Shown: piece after piece, positions 1 through 9,625 of the stretch
How the letters are laid out: every line of letters begins with the position of its first letter
Position numbering within the stretch: position 1 is the stretch's first letter
Assembly (NCBI GenBank): GCA_028683435.1
Contig: JAQUIG010000030.1
Location: forward strand, 1-33,730
From: Desulfuromonadaceae bacterium
GTDB lineage: Bacteria > Desulfobacterota > Desulfuromonadia > Geobacterales > Pseudopelobacteraceae
Direction: 5' to 3'
DNA length: 33,730 nt
Position numbers and translations under genes: made by a program
The notes under the pieces: model-generated
Database searches by the model: none
What the model saw: the letters and a program-made list of their open reading frames with translations, nothing else
Told to the model about the DNA's origin: nothing

Positions 1-720
1 CTGGCACTCCGCCAGGCCTGGAGGAATGGAGCCAGGGTGTACCTGGTTGGAGAGATGATTGAGCTGCCGTGTGAATTTACGAGAGTGGCCGCAGTGGATG
101 ATGTACCGCTGCCGAGCGCCGCAAGACCCATAATAATTTGCTCTGCGGCGAGTAGAATAGACCTGCTTGAAATCCTGCTGAAACAACGGAGTCACCTGAA
201 GCTCGCCCCTCTGTTTCCCGCTGCTAACAGCTATGGTGTGGCGCAGTTGACTCGTGAACATGGCGCCACCTGCCTGGAAGATGCCATAGCTGATGGGAGC
301 ATTAAGGGGATCATCGCCATCGAAGCCGACATCCCGGCAGGGATGCTGGAGGGGGTACAGTTTGTAGCTGCGCTTGATTGGCGCGCAACTATTGCCGTTA
401 AGGCGGCGCAGATTGTTCTCCCCACCACCGCCTGGGTAGAGATGGACGGTACCTATATCAACCACGAAGGGCGCGCACAGCGCTTCAAAAAGGTGATGAA
501 TCCGGGAATTCCGATCCGGGGGCTTGATCCGTCCGGTCATCCGTCGCACATCCATAGGATATCCCCACCGGGTGGTGAAGCGCAACCTGCATGGCAGATT
601 GTAGCTGGAATTATAGCGCGGCTGGGTGGTGAACGGGTCACAGAACTGCTTTTCGGACGGTGGGAGCGGTTGCGCGGGCTTGATGCTGAAGGCGAAGGAG
701 TCATAATCAATGATCTATGA
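1..720 (+). CDS. nuoG: NADH-quinone oxidoreductase subunit G, C-terminal part (cut by the window edge)
   Basis: The reading frame is open from base 1, so the gene begins outside the window; the GTG at 37 is internal. The visible 239 residues match the C-terminal molybdopterin-oxidoreductase-like part of NuoG, with a stretch resembling the family pattern of a hydrophobic 'IVLP' followed by 'DGTYINHEGRAQRF' (the usual form is 'G(T/S)(F/Y)xNxEGRxQ'). NuoG is the large peripheral-arm subunit that carries iron-sulfur clusters from NADH towards the quinone site; its cluster-binding N-terminus is not in view. The stop at 718-720 overlaps the nuoH start by 11 bases. Identity rests on this motif and on the nuoH-N genes that follow. 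Confidence 0.85.
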   Translation: MALRQAWRNGARVYLVGEMIELPCEFTRVAAVDDVPLPSAARPIIICSAASRIDLLEILLKQRSHLKLAPLFPAANSYGVAQLTREHGATCLEDAIADGSIKGIIAIEADIPAGMLEGVQFVAALDWRATIAVKAAQIVLPTTAWVEMDGTYINHEGRAQRFKKVMNPGIPIRGLDPSGHPSHIHRISPPGGEAQPAWQIVAGIIARLGGERVTELLFGRWERLRGLDAEGEGVIINDL

Positions 721-1702
721 TCCGATTGACATAGCTCTCACCCTTGCCAAGATAGCTCTGGTTTTTTTCGTGATCCTGACCATGGCGGCCTATATGGTCT
801 TTGCCGAACGAAAGGTGCTGGCCTGGGTCCAGGACCGCAAAGGTCCTAACCGGGTCGGACCCTTTGGTCTGCTGCAGCCTCTGGCCGATCTGATCAAACT
901 TCTGACCAAGGAGGATTTCCGGCCGATAGGCGCGGACAAGTGGCTGTTCTATCTGGCCCCGGCAATGGCGGCGATTCCTGCAATCATGATCTTCGCCGTG
1001 ATCCCTTTTGGCGCGCCGCTGACCCTCTTCGGCCATACGGTGACTCTTCAGGTGGCTGACCTGAACGTTGGACTATTATTATTCATGGCTCTCTCCTCTA
1101 TTGCTGTCTACGGTGTTGCCCTTGGCGGTTGGGCTTCCAACTCCAAGTATGCCCTGCTGGGGAGCATCCGCGGTCTGGCCCAGCTGATTTCATATGAGCT
1201 TTCCATGGGGCTCTCGCTGGTGCCGGTGGTGATGCTGTCCCGTTCATTTCGCCTGTCTGATATCGTCAATGCCCAGTCCGGCTGCTGGTTCATCGTATAT
1301 CAGCCGCTGGCCTTCGTCATCTTCCTCATCAGTATCGCCGCTGAATGTAAACGGATCCCTTTCGATCTACCCGAAGCGGAGGGGGAATTGGTGGCCGGGT
1401 TTCACACGGAGTACTCCGGTATGCGTTTCGGCCTGTTCTTTGTGGGGGAATACATCAACATCATCGTGCTGGGGGGACTGGCGGCCACCTTTTTTCTGGG
1501 TGGGTGGCACGGACCGTGGCTGCCGCCGGTGGTCTGGTTTGTCGGCAAGGTGCTGGCCTTTGCGTTCCTCTTTATCTGGGTACGCGGCACCCTCCCCAGA
1601 CTGCGTTACGACCAGTTGATGCATTTCGGCTGGAAGATCCTTACGCCGCTGGCGCTGGTAAATATACTGGTGACCGGCTGGTGGATGGTGCTAAGGGGCT
1701 GA
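710..1702 (+). CDS. nuoH: NADH-quinone oxidoreductase subunit H
   Basis: This is a 330-residue polytopic membrane protein, the usual NuoH length. NuoH sits at the joint of the membrane and peripheral arms of complex I and helps form the quinone-binding chamber. The sequence shows the hallmark '[19 protein letters not shown]' after the first membrane segment, then '[19 protein letters not shown]', and the conserved loop '[21 protein letters not shown]' split here by its acidic residues (Glu/Asp-rich loop near residue 220-235). About eight membrane segments can be counted. The ATG overlaps the end of nuoG, and nuoI begins two bases after the stop, so the genes are translated as one operon. Confidence 0.97.
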   Translation: MIYDPIDIALTLAKIALVFFVILTMAAYMVFAERKVLAWVQDRKGPNRVGPFGLLQPLADLIKLLTKEDFRPIGADKWLFYLAPAMAAIPAIMIFAVIPFGAPLTLFGHTVTLQVADLNVGLLLFMALSSIAVYGVALGGWASNSKYALLGSIRGLAQLISYELSMGLSLVPVVMLSRSFRLSDIVNAQSGCWFIVYQPLAFVIFLISIAAECKRIPFDLPEAEGELVAGFHTEYSGMRFGLFFVGEYINIIVLGGLAATFFLGGWHGPWLPPVVWFVGKVLAFAFLFIWVRGTLPRLRYDQLMHFGWKILTPLALVNILVTGWWMVLRG

Positions 1703-1703
1703 T

Positions 1704-2234
1704 ATGGCGATTATCAAAGACATATACGCACTTCTAACCGGGATGTGGATTACCTGGAAGCATATCTTCCGGCGGCCGGTGACGATCCAGTACCCTGAGG
1801 AGAAGCGTCAGCCTTATCCACGTTATCGTGCCCGAATAGTCCTGACCCGCGATCCGGACGGCGGTGAACGCTGCGTAGCCTGCCAACTTTGTTCGGCGGC
1901 TTGCCCGGTAGACTGCATCTCCATGCAGTCGGCTGAGGGGGAGGGGGGAAGGCGTTATGCGGAATGGTTCCGGATCAACTTTGCCCGCTGCATTTTTTGC
2001 GGACTTTGCGCTGAAGCATGTCCGACGCTTGCCATTCAGATGACACCCGATTTCGAGATATGCAAGCGGGACATCATGGATCTGCTCTACGAAAAGGAAG
2101 ATCTGCTGATCGACGGCTGCGGCAAGTCGCCTGATTACAACTTTTACCGTCATACAGGCATCGGAGTGACCCAACCGCGCGGAAACGGCGCCGGGGAAAA
2201 CAGGCCGGTGGATGTACGGAGTTTGATGCCCTGA
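1704..2234 (+). CDS. nuoI: NADH-quinone oxidoreductase subunit I, 2x[4Fe-4S] ferredoxin-type
   Basis: This 176-residue protein is the ferredoxin-like subunit that carries clusters N6a and N6b on the electron path to quinone. Two full CxxCxxCxxxCP motifs are visible: C57, C60, C63, C67 and C96, C99, C102, C106. C71 is an extra cysteine just after the first motif. The N-terminus has the membrane-facing helix typical of NuoI ('[20 protein letters not shown]'). The start follows the nuoH stop by one base and nuoJ starts one base after its stop. Confidence 0.97.
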   Translation: MAIIKDIYALLTGMWITWKHIFRRPVTIQYPEEKRQPYPRYRARIVLTRDPDGGERCVACQLCSAACPVDCISMQSAEGEGGRRYAEWFRINFARCIFCGLCAEACPTLAIQMTPDFEICKRDIMDLLYEKEDLLIDGCGKSPDYNFYRHTGIGVTQPRGNGAGENRPVDVRSLMP

Positions 2235-2235
2235 T

Positions 2236-2724
2236 ATGGAAACATACCTTTTTTACATATTGGCGGTAGTAACCGTTATCGGCACACTCCTGGCCATTAC
2301 CGAGAAACACCCGGTGCATGCCATTGTCTACCTGGTGACCTCCTTTTTCAGTCTGGCGGTGATCTTTTTTCTGCTGGCCGCACCGCTGATCGCCATGTTC
2401 GAGGTCATCATCTATGCCGGTGCGGTCATGGTTTTGTTCATGTTCGTAATCATGATGCTCGACCTGGGACGACCTGACCAGGCCACGCTTCCCACTCTGC
2501 GCCAGTGGCTGCTCCCCACCTTCCTGGGGGTGATTATCCTGGTTTCAATCGGGACGGTTGCGGTGAGTCATTACGGAGTCCCGAATGCGGTTCACGAGGT
2601 CAGTATCAGGGAATTCGCCTTGATACTCTTCCAAAAATACGGTGTGGCTATCGAAATTATCTCCATGCAGCTTTTGTTTGCGGTCGTTGGCGCGCTGTAT
2701 CTCGGCAGGAGGCGCACACCATGA
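2236..2724 (+). CDS. nuoJ: NADH-quinone oxidoreductase subunit J
   Basis: A 162-residue protein with about five membrane segments, the expected size for NuoJ. The third segment carries the family signature 'FEVIIYAGAVMVLFMFVIMM', which in complex I contains the helix with the pi-bulge that links quinone reduction to proton movement. The start codon follows the nuoI stop directly. The stop overlaps the nuoK start as ATGA (2721-2724), suggesting translational coupling. Confidence 0.96.
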   Translation: METYLFYILAVVTVIGTLLAITEKHPVHAIVYLVTSFFSLAVIFFLLAAPLIAMFEVIIYAGAVMVLFMFVIMMLDLGRPDQATLPTLRQWLLPTFLGVIILVSIGTVAVSHYGVPNAVHEVSIREFALILFQKYGVAIEIISMQLLFAVVGALYLGRRRTP

Positions 2725-3029
2725 TAGTCCCTTTGGCGCATGTGCTGATACTGGCGGCCATCCTTTTCGGTCTGGGGCTGGTCTGCACTCTGGTTTGGCG
2801 CAGCAATGTGATCATGCTGCTGGTCGGAATAGAGATTATGCTCAACGCCGCCATGCTCGTTTTTGTTGGTGGCTCCTGCCACTGGGGCACGGCCGACGGC
2901 CAGGTGTTTGCCCTGATGATTATGGCAATGACCTCGGCTGAGGTTTCACTTGCCCTTGCGCTGGTAATGTACCTGCACCGCCGCAGGAATACGGTCAATG
3001 TTGATGAATTCCGGGAGTTACGGGACTGA
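2721..3029 (+). CDS. nuoK: NADH-quinone oxidoreductase subunit K
   Basis: A 102-residue protein with three membrane helices, the standard NuoK size. The frame is open further upstream, but the ATG at 2721 overlaps the nuoJ stop in the ATGA arrangement and gives the family N-terminus 'MIVPLAHVLILAAILFGLG'. The conserved membrane glutamates of the E-channel are visible in 'LLVGIEIMLNAAMLVF' and 'MTSAEVSLALALV'. nuoL begins immediately after the stop. Confidence 0.96.
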   Translation: MIVPLAHVLILAAILFGLGLVCTLVWRSNVIMLLVGIEIMLNAAMLVFVGGSCHWGTADGQVFALMIMAMTSAEVSLALALVMYLHRRRNTVNVDEFRELRD

Positions 3030-4949
3030 ATGAAAACCTTTCTTGTGCTCATAATCCTGCTCCCCCTGCTGGGCGGAGTCACCAATGCGCTGCTGGGTGG
3101 CCGCCTGTTGCCGCGCCGGGCGAGCGAACTACTGGCTTGCTGCGTCATTTGGGGAAGCTTTGCCGCCACGCTGGCTGCCGCATTCGCCTACAGCGCCCCA
3201 GTGACGGTTGAAGTCGCTTCATGGCTGGCGGATTTCGATTTTAAGGCGCCGTTTTCCCTCTATCTGGACCCGCTCTCCCTGTCACTTTGCCTGATGATCA
3301 CCTTTGTGTGCGGTCTGATTCATAGCTACGCCGTGGGCTATATGAAAGACGACCCCGGCTATGTCCGCTTTTTCGCGCTACTCAATCTATTTGTTGCGGC
3401 TATGCTGATGTTAGTGCTGGCTGAAAACCTGCCGCTGCTTTATATGGGGTGGGAGGGGGTTGGTTTCTGCTCGTACGCCTTGATCGGTTTCTGGTACCGC
3501 GATCCGAAGAACGCTACCGCGGGACGTAAGGCCTTTATTGTTACCCGCATTGGCGACGTCGGTCTGGGGATCGCGATTGTCTGGCTGTTCCAGCTTTGCA
3601 GGACGGAGTCGATCCAGCAGATTAACACCGTGGGATCGCTGCTGCCGCCTGGCGTGATTACCGCCCTGGGTCTGCTGATGCTGCTGGCTGCAATGGGGAA
3701 GTCGGCACAGGTGCCGCTGATGGTCTGGCTCCCTGACGCCATGGCCGGTCCGACGCCGGTTTCGGCCCAAATTCATGCCGCTACCATGGTTACCGCCGGG
3801 GTCTACCTGCTGATGCGCATGTTCCCGCTGATCGGCGCCTCGACAACAGTCACCACAGCCATTGCGATTACCGGTGCCTTGACCGCCTTTTATGGGGCGA
3901 CCTGTGCTCTGGCCCAGCGTGACCTGAAGCGAATTCTGGCCTTTTCAACCATCAGTCAGATTGGCTACATGATGCTGGGGGTAGGGGCAGGGGCCCTCTC
4001 GGCAGCCACTTTTCATCTGCTTGTACACGCCTTCTTCAAGGCTCTGCTGTTCCTGGGAGCGGGGTGTGTGATCACCGCTATGCATCATGAACAGGATATC
4101 TTCCGGATGGGAGGTCTGCGGCGAACTCTTCCGGGAACCTTCTTCCCCTTCCTGGCCGGCGGTCTCTGTCTGGCCGGTCTGCCGCTGACCGGAGGGTTTT
4201 TCAGTAAGGACGGCATCTTGGGAGCGGTCTGGCTCAAGGGCGGAATACTCTACGAAGGATTGTATCTTGTGGGGTTGATCACGGCCTTTATCACCGCCGT
4301 ATATACGATGCGGATGCTGCTGATTGTCTTTGGCGGGGAGCAAATCCCCCTCCATCCTTTAGGCCAACAGCCCGGGTCCCCTTTCGTAAAGGTGGAGGCA
4401 AAACCGTTGCCGCGCATCATGGAATGGACGCTGATCCCGCTGGCGCTGCTGGCGCTTTGCGGCGGTTTACTCAACCTGCCGGAATATCTGGGGCACGGAC
4501 TGCTGAACTCATTTATGTCTCTACCTGGCAGTCATGATCTGCAATTGCCGCACACGACCGAACTTCTGCTGCAGCTCGTGGCAGCAACTGTTGCAATAGC
4601 CGGAATGGCGGCAGCCTGGTACCGTTTTGGCGGCCAGAGACGCCAGCTTCGTCTGGCAGAGTCTCAACAGCCGGCACGGGGTCTGCACGCTTTCCTGCTG
4701 GAAGGCTGGCGGATGGATGCGTTTTATGATCTGCTGTTTGTGCGCCCATTTGTGACTCTTGCGACGGTACTCTGGAAACGGATTGATGAAGGGTGTATAG
4801 ATAACACGCTGACTAATATAGCTAATATGCTAGCCAGGTGCGGACGATGGTGTGGCGGTTTAGGGGATGGGCGGGTTTCACTTTCTCTTGTCAGCATGGC
4901 TGCCGGTGCTGCAGTGATGATCATCTGGCTGGCATGGGCGGCAGTATGA
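3030..4949 (+). CDS. nuoL: NADH-quinone oxidoreductase subunit L, antiporter-like
   Basis: A 639-residue membrane protein, the largest and most distal antiporter-like pump subunit of complex I. The proton-pathway residues are present: E142 in 'LLYMGWEGVGFCSYALIGFWY' and K224 in 'AAMGKSAQVPLMVWLPDAM'. The downstream half has the repeat motif 'DLKRILAFSTISQIGYMMLG'. The C-terminal part continues past the pump core into the long amphipathic lateral helix and the final membrane anchor that are specific to NuoL. The stop overlaps nuoM by four bases (ATGA at 4946). Confidence 0.97.
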   Translation: MKTFLVLIILLPLLGGVTNALLGGRLLPRRASELLACCVIWGSFAATLAAAFAYSAPVTVEVASWLADFDFKAPFSLYLDPLSLSLCLMITFVCGLIHSYAVGYMKDDPGYVRFFALLNLFVAAMLMLVLAENLPLLYMGWEGVGFCSYALIGFWYRDPKNATAGRKAFIVTRIGDVGLGIAIVWLFQLCRTESIQQINTVGSLLPPGVITALGLLMLLAAMGKSAQVPLMVWLPDAMAGPTPVSAQIHAATMVTAGVYLLMRMFPLIGASTTVTTAIAITGALTAFYGATCALAQRDLKRILAFSTISQIGYMMLGVGAGALSAATFHLLVHAFFKALLFLGAGCVITAMHHEQDIFRMGGLRRTLPGTFFPFLAGGLCLAGLPLTGGFFSKDGILGAVWLKGGILYEGLYLVGLITAFITAVYTMRMLLIVFGGEQIPLHPLGQQPGSPFVKVEAKPLPRIMEWTLIPLALLALCGGLLNLPEYLGHGLLNSFMSLPGSHDLQLPHTTELLLQLVAATVAIAGMAAAWYRFGGQRRQLRLAESQQPARGLHAFLLEGWRMDAFYDLLFVRPFVTLATVLWKRIDEGCIDNTLTNIANMLARCGRWCGGLGDGRVSLSLVSMAAGAAVMIIWLAWAAV

Positions 4950-6436
4950 ACCAGATCCCGCTGCTAACAACGCTGGTGCTTTTGCCACTTATCGGGGCGT
5001 TTCTCCTGATCCTCCTTACAGGACGGGTCCGTGTGGTGAGGATCATTGCTCTCTCCATTGGTCTGGTAGAAACGTTTTTAGCCTGCAGCGCCTGGTTCTG
5101 TCGGAGTAATACTTCCTTTTCAACGACTGCGCCGAAGGGTTTTTTCCTTTTTGAGGATATTCCGTGGATCGAGCAGCTTGGAATCCGTTATACCCTCGGA
5201 ATGGACGGCATCAGTCTCCTGCTGGTGATTCTGACCGCAGTAGTGACAGCTGTCTCAATGCTCGTCTCCTGGCGTTCGATAAATGAACGGGTTGCACTGC
5301 ATTATATTCTCCTGCTGGCAATGGAATCCGGCATCATGGGGGTCTTTCTCTCCCTGGACCTGTTCCTGTTTTACCTCTTCTGGGAACTTATGCTGATCCC
5401 AATGTTCTTTCTGATCGGCATCTGGGGGCATGGCCGCAATGTCTATTCGGCAGTCAAGTTCTTCCTCTTTACCATGTTCGGTTCACTGCTGATGCTTCTT
5501 GCCATTATCGGCGTTTACCTGATTCACGGGATGCAGAGCGGCAGTTACAGCTTTGGTCTGGCCGAGCTGACCGGTACCCACTTCTCCACGGTGACCGGGA
5601 TCTGGCTGTATGCCGCCTTCTTGCTGGCTTTTGCGATCAAGTTCCCACTTTTGCCGTTACACACGTGGCTTCCGGACGCTCATACCGACGCCCCGACTGC
5701 AGGAAGCGTGATTCTGGCTGGACTGCTGCTCAAGACCGGAGCCTACGGACTGATCCGGTTCGGCTACCCGCTCTTCCCGGAGGCGGCCCGGATTATGACC
5801 CCATTCGTTATTTTTCTTGCGGTGGCCGGTATTATTTACGCATCCTGGATCGCTTTCGCCCAGAAAGATATGAAGCGGCTGGTGGCCTACTCCAGTATCG
5901 GGCATATGGGCTTTGTAGCTTTAGGGATTGCGGTCTGGACACCGGTGGCGCTGTCAGGGGCGGTGCTGCAGATGGTTAATCACGGTCTGACTACCACGGC
6001 GCTGTTTGCCCTGGTCGGGATGCTGGATGAGCGGGCCCATACCCGCCAGATTGAGGATTACGGCGGTCTCTGGGATAAAATTCCCCTCTTCTCGGCTTTT
6101 TTTGTGCTGTTTGCCATGGCCTCGGCCGGCCTGCCCGGCCTGAACAATTTTGTGGGGGAATTTCTTGTCTTGGCAGGTTCGTTCAAGGCGGTTCCGCTGG
6201 CAACTGCTTTTGCCTTTGTCGGAGTGATCCTGCCGCTGGTTTATACGGTACGCCTGATTCAGGAGGTTATCTTTCAGGAGGAACGAAGGAAACTGCCCAT
6301 GCCGGATCTGACTTCGCGTGAACTGTCTGTTTTGGCATTTCTGGCTCTGTGTGATATTTACATCGGACTGCACCCTGCGCCGCTGCTGGAGATTCTGAAA
6401 ACGCCGGTGGCATTGTTGACGGGAGGGGCGCCGTGA
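4946..6436 (+). CDS. nuoM: NADH-quinone oxidoreductase subunit M, antiporter-like
   Basis: A 496-residue polytopic protein. The frame is open from further upstream, but the ATG at 4946 overlaps the nuoL stop as ATGA and gives the normal NuoM N-terminus 'MNQIPLLTTLVLLPLIGAF'. The conserved glutamate lies in 'LFYLFWELMLIPMFFLIGIWG', and the pump lysine in 'AFAIKFPLLPLHTWLPDAH'. The repeat element 'DMKRLVAYSSIGHMGFVALG' is also present. NuoM is the middle proton-pumping subunit between NuoN and NuoL. Confidence 0.97.
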   Translation: MNQIPLLTTLVLLPLIGAFLLILLTGRVRVVRIIALSIGLVETFLACSAWFCRSNTSFSTTAPKGFFLFEDIPWIEQLGIRYTLGMDGISLLLVILTAVVTAVSMLVSWRSINERVALHYILLLAMESGIMGVFLSLDLFLFYLFWELMLIPMFFLIGIWGHGRNVYSAVKFFLFTMFGSLLMLLAIIGVYLIHGMQSGSYSFGLAELTGTHFSTVTGIWLYAAFLLAFAIKFPLLPLHTWLPDAHTDAPTAGSVILAGLLLKTGAYGLIRFGYPLFPEAARIMTPFVIFLAVAGIIYASWIAFAQKDMKRLVAYSSIGHMGFVALGIAVWTPVALSGAVLQMVNHGLTTTALFALVGMLDERAHTRQIEDYGGLWDKIPLFSAFFVLFAMASAGLPGLNNFVGEFLVLAGSFKAVPLATAFAFVGVILPLVYTVRLIQEVIFQEERRKLPMPDLTSRELSVLAFLALCDIYIGLHPAPLLEILKTPVALLTGGAP

Positions 6437-7848
6437 CGGTGAATGATCTCTGGATAGCACTGCCGCTGATGCTGCTGGCGGTCGGGGCGTTGCTGACGCT
6501 GCTGATCGGTGCGCTGGCCCGCAATGACAAAGCCGCTAATCTGATCGCAGTTGCTGCGACGCTCGGGGCAGCCTGCTGGCTCATGCAAACTCCTCCGGCA
6601 GCCGTTGCTCCAACACTTGGTTTGTCAGCAGCGGGACTACCCCGCCTCTTCGGAACCTTCTTTACCCTGCTGGCAGCCGCTGTACTCTGTCTGTCATCCG
6701 GCTATAACCGCGAACGGGGCATCAACGGTGAGGAGTACCCGGCCACGGTTCTCTTTACCACCTTCGGCATGCTTGCCCTGGCGTCGGCCACCAATCTGCT
6801 GACACTCTTTCTGGGGCTGGAAGCGATGAGTTTTGGTTTCTACATTCTGGTGGCAATCGACCTGAAACGGGCTGCGTCCGGCGAGACCGGACTGAAATAT
6901 CTGCTGCCGGGGGCTCTCAGTACAGCATTCCTGGCATTCGGCATTGCTCTGCTCTACTGTATTTCCGGGACACTTTCCATTCACGAGTCGATGCAGCTTA
7001 CCTTGATGAGCGGCAGAGCTGACCCTGTTGCCTTGGCCGGTTGGGCCTGTCTGCTGGCCGGTTTGTCATTCAAGCTGTCGCTAGTTCCGGCCCACCTCTG
7101 GACCCCGGATGTTTATCAAGGAGCTCCGGCTCCGGTGGTCGCCTTTCTTTCCGGCGGCTCCAAAGGGGCCGCTATCCTGCTGCTGCTGCTTCTGCTGCCC
7201 CAGGCGGCTGATACAACGCTCCTGCGGGTGCCTCTCTGGGGACTGGCTCTCCTCTCAATGCTGGCCGGCAATCTGGCGGCCCTGCTGCAAAACCGGGTCA
7301 GGAGGATGTTGGCGTATTCATCCATCGCCCAAATGGGGTATGTGGTGATCGCTCTTATTTCCGGCAAGGAGGGAGGTTACCAGGCAGCGGCCTACTACGC
7401 CATGGCATACGGCACGATCAGCCTGACCGCTTTCGGCGCTATTGCAGTACTGGAACGTAACGGCTGCGGCGAAACAGTGGACGACTACCGGGGCCTCGGT
7501 TCCAGCCAACCATTTGCTTCCGGTGTCCTGGCCCTGGCGCTGTTTGCGCTGGCTGGCATTCCCCCCACGGCCGGTTTCACCGGAAAATTCCTTATCTTTA
7601 CCGCTGCCATCCGCTCAGGCGAAATAGTCCTTGCGGTTATCGGCATTCTGCTGGCTGCAGTATCAATCTATTACTATTTGAGGGTGATTGCCGCTCTCTA
7701 TTTTAAACATGCCGACATCCATAAAAACGAATTTCCCGCTGACCGTCCCAATAGCCTGGAATATACTATATTGACAGCTGCATCACTGTTTATACTTCTT
7801 CTTGGGCTCTGGCCCGGCGCATTGATCGATCTGCTGTCTCAAAAATAG
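6433..7848 (+). CDS. nuoN: NADH-quinone oxidoreductase subunit N, antiporter-like
   Basis: A 471-residue membrane protein, the third antiporter-like pump subunit. I take the GTG at 6433, which overlaps the nuoM stop (GTGA); an in-frame GTG two codons later is possible. Family features include 'TLFLGLEAMSFGFYILVA', the lysine-bearing 'GLSFKLSLVPAHLWTPDVYQG', and 'VRRMLAYSSIAQMGYVVIAL'. It is the last gene of the complex I operon here. No terminator hairpin is evident in the 12 bases before the convergent gene, so transcription may run on into it. Confidence 0.97.
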   Translation: MTVNDLWIALPLMLLAVGALLTLLIGALARNDKAANLIAVAATLGAACWLMQTPPAAVAPTLGLSAAGLPRLFGTFFTLLAAAVLCLSSGYNRERGINGEEYPATVLFTTFGMLALASATNLLTLFLGLEAMSFGFYILVAIDLKRAASGETGLKYLLPGALSTAFLAFGIALLYCISGTLSIHESMQLTLMSGRADPVALAGWACLLAGLSFKLSLVPAHLWTPDVYQGAPAPVVAFLSGGSKGAAILLLLLLLPQAADTTLLRVPLWGLALLSMLAGNLAALLQNRVRRMLAYSSIAQMGYVVIALISGKEGGYQAAAYYAMAYGTISLTAFGAIAVLERNGCGETVDDYRGLGSSQPFASGVLALALFALAGIPPTAGFTGKFLIFTAAIRSGEIVLAVIGILLAAVSIYYYLRVIAALYFKHADIHKNEFPADRPNSLEYTILTAASLFILLLGLWPGALIDLLSQK

Positions 7849-7860
7849 TTATCCAGAAAG

Positions 7861-8064
7861 TTATGTGTGATCCGGTCTTGGAGGCAGCGGCATCCAGTGG
7901 GTAAATATGGGTACCTGCTTCCTGTTTATTCTGGAAGTACAGGTCTTGAGACACTCCTTGTTTCCAACACAGGTGTGATCATCGCCAAAAATCGGATACG
8001 GGGTGTAAAGGAGAACGCGTTCAGACTCATCGGGAAGTTTATCCTTGGTATCGATCCATTTCAT
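7861..8064 (-). CDS. Small DUF551-type protein
   Basis: A 67-residue soluble protein. It starts 'MKWIDTKDKLPDE' and ends 'THWMPLPPRPDHT', the two ends that define the DUF551 family (W-I-xx-xDxLP at the front, HWMPLP at the back). The function of that family is unknown; members are common in phages and mobile DNA. The frame is open to 8091, but I choose the ATG at 8064 because AAGGA lies six bases upstream and because family members begin at the W-I motif. It has four cysteines, which could bind a metal. It points towards nuoN and ends 12 bases from it. Confidence 0.75.
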   Translation of the reverse strand: MKWIDTKDKLPDESERVLLYTPYPIFGDDHTCVGNKECLKTCTSRINRKQVPIFTHWMPLPPRPDHT

Positions 8065-8159
8065 TGCCATTCCTTTCGCAGCATTCATCAATATTTTTAG
8101 AAAGTGTATTGGTTTTTAAAAGGTAAGTTGAACCGTCGTCTTAAACTATGATGCCGTAA

Positions 8160-8194
8160 GGAAACGGCGGAAAGAGTATACTCCCGCCGTTTCC
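8160..8194 (-). terminator. Hairpin downstream of dctM
   Basis: A perfect 11-base-pair stem (8160-8170 with 8184-8194) encloses a loop that itself contains the palindrome GAGTATACTC. It lies about 50 bases past the dctM stop. The uridine tract on the minus strand is short and broken, so termination is likely but not classic. It may act for the TRAP transcript. Confidence 0.55.
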
Positions 8195-8245
8195 CAGCAC
8201 TGATAAACAGATACGTGTGTTTAATCAAGTTAATAACTTCTGCTG

Positions 8246-9625
8246 TCAGTACCCCATCAGGTGCGGCAGCCAGAGTGAAACAATCGGTACATAGGTGATC
8301 AGCAGCATAAACCCGATCATGGCGAGCAGCCACGGGAGTACCGCCATGGTAAGCTCCGATATTCCCATCTTGGTAATACCGCTGGCTACGTACAGGTTCA
8401 GGCCGACCGGCGGGTGGCACATACCGACCTCCATGTTAACCGTCATCAGGATGCCGAAGTGGATCGGGTCGATTCCCAGCTTCATCGCCACCGGGAACAG
8501 GATCGGCGCCAGGATGAGGATGATGGAGGAAGGTTCCATGACGTTTCCGGCCAGCAGCAGGAGCACATTGGTTACAGCCAGGAAGGCAATCACGCCCAGA
8601 TGGTGACCGATGATCCAGTCAGCCATGATCTGCGGGATCTGTTCGGAGGTCATCAGGTACGAGAACAGCACTGCATTGGTGATGATATAGAGCAGCATGG
8701 ATGACATATTGGCTGAATCCCGCAGCACCTTGGGGATACCCTTCAAGGTCATATCCTTGTACACAAAAACCGCTACCAGGAAGGCATATACCGCACTCAT
8801 GGCTGCCGCCTCGGTGGGGGTAAACATGCCGCTGTAGATTCCGCCCAGTACGATAACGATCAGCAGCAGTCCCCAGACACTCTCCTTGAAGGCCTTCAAA
8901 CGCTCCTTCGTCGTTGCCTTCGGCAGGCGGGGGTAGTCAAATTTTCTTGCACGATACCAGGTAACAGTACCGAGCAAGAGAGCCAGCAACAGGCCGGGGA
9001 TTACACCGGCCATGAACAGGGCTCCAACTGAAGAGTTGGTGGCAACGGCATAGATAACCATCACGATTGACGGTGGAATCAGGATACCCAGTGAACCTGA
9101 GGTCGCGATGACACCGGCGCCGAATTTTTTCGGGAAGCCTGCTTTGACCATGGCCGGCAGCAGGATGGAGCCGATGGCAACCACGGTTGCCGGGCTGGAA
9201 CCTGAGACGGCGGCAAACAGGGCACAGGCGACAACCCCGGCCAGACCAAGACCGCCATACCAGTGCCCGACCATGGCAGTGGCAAAGTTGATCATCCGTT
9301 TGGCAACTCCTCCATGAGTCAGGAAGTTACCGGCCAGGATGAAGAATGGAATAGCCATGATTTCGAACTTCTCAATACCGGTGAACAGCTTCATGGCGAC
9401 AGTTTCTACCGGAACGTCCGACATGAAAAAGAGGAAGGTCAGTACGGTCAGGCCAAGTGAGATGGAGATCGGCATGCCGGTCAGCATCAGGCCGATCAAC
9501 AGGGCAAACACGATGCCGGCGTTACCGAATGATGCAATGGCAGCCAGCGAAACTAAAATGGCAATCACCCAGGTCGCTGCCCGTTTCGGTGTCATAAGCT
9601 CCTGTGTCGCAGTAGCTGTGCTCAT
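8246..9625 (-). CDS. dctM: TRAP transporter large permease (DctM family)
   Basis: A 459-residue protein with about twelve membrane segments. It is the ion-coupled translocation subunit of a tripartite ATP-independent periplasmic transporter. Visible family motifs are 'MAIPFFILAGNFLTHGGVAKR', 'AAVSGSSPATVVAIGSILLP', 'ATSGSLGILIPPSI' and 'EVGMCHPPVGLNLYV'. The start has AGGAGG six bases upstream. Its ATG overlaps the dctQ stop (9622-9625), so the two membrane subunits are coupled. About 24 residues before the first membrane segment form a short hydrophilic extension. The substrate cannot be read from the sequence; C4-dicarboxylates are the usual guess for this class. Confidence 0.95.
   Translation of the reverse strand: MSTATATQELMTPKRAATWVIAILVSLAAIASFGNAGIVFALLIGLMLTGMPISISLGLTVLTFLFFMSDVPVETVAMKLFTGIEKFEIMAIPFFILAGNFLTHGGVAKRMINFATAMVGHWYGGLGLAGVVACALFAAVSGSSPATVVAIGSILLPAMVKAGFPKKFGAGVIATSGSLGILIPPSIVMVIYAVATNSSVGALFMAGVIPGLLLALLLGTVTWYRARKFDYPRLPKATTKERLKAFKESVWGLLLIVIVLGGIYSGMFTPTEAAAMSAVYAFLVAVFVYKDMTLKGIPKVLRDSANMSSMLLYIITNAVLFSYLMTSEQIPQIMADWIIGHHLGVIAFLAVTNVLLLLAGNVMEPSSIILILAPILFPVAMKLGIDPIHFGILMTVNMEVGMCHPPVGLNLYVASGITKMGISELTMAVLPWLLAMIGFMLLITYVPIVSLWLPHLMGY

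Noticed and set aside
2657-3169. Long open frame on the minus strand across nuoK and nuoL (170 codons)
   Set aside because: It is antisense to well-identified nuo genes, has no family features, and is of the kind expected opposite GC-rich membrane-protein genes. The same applies to the frames opposite nuoL, nuoM and the TRAP genes.
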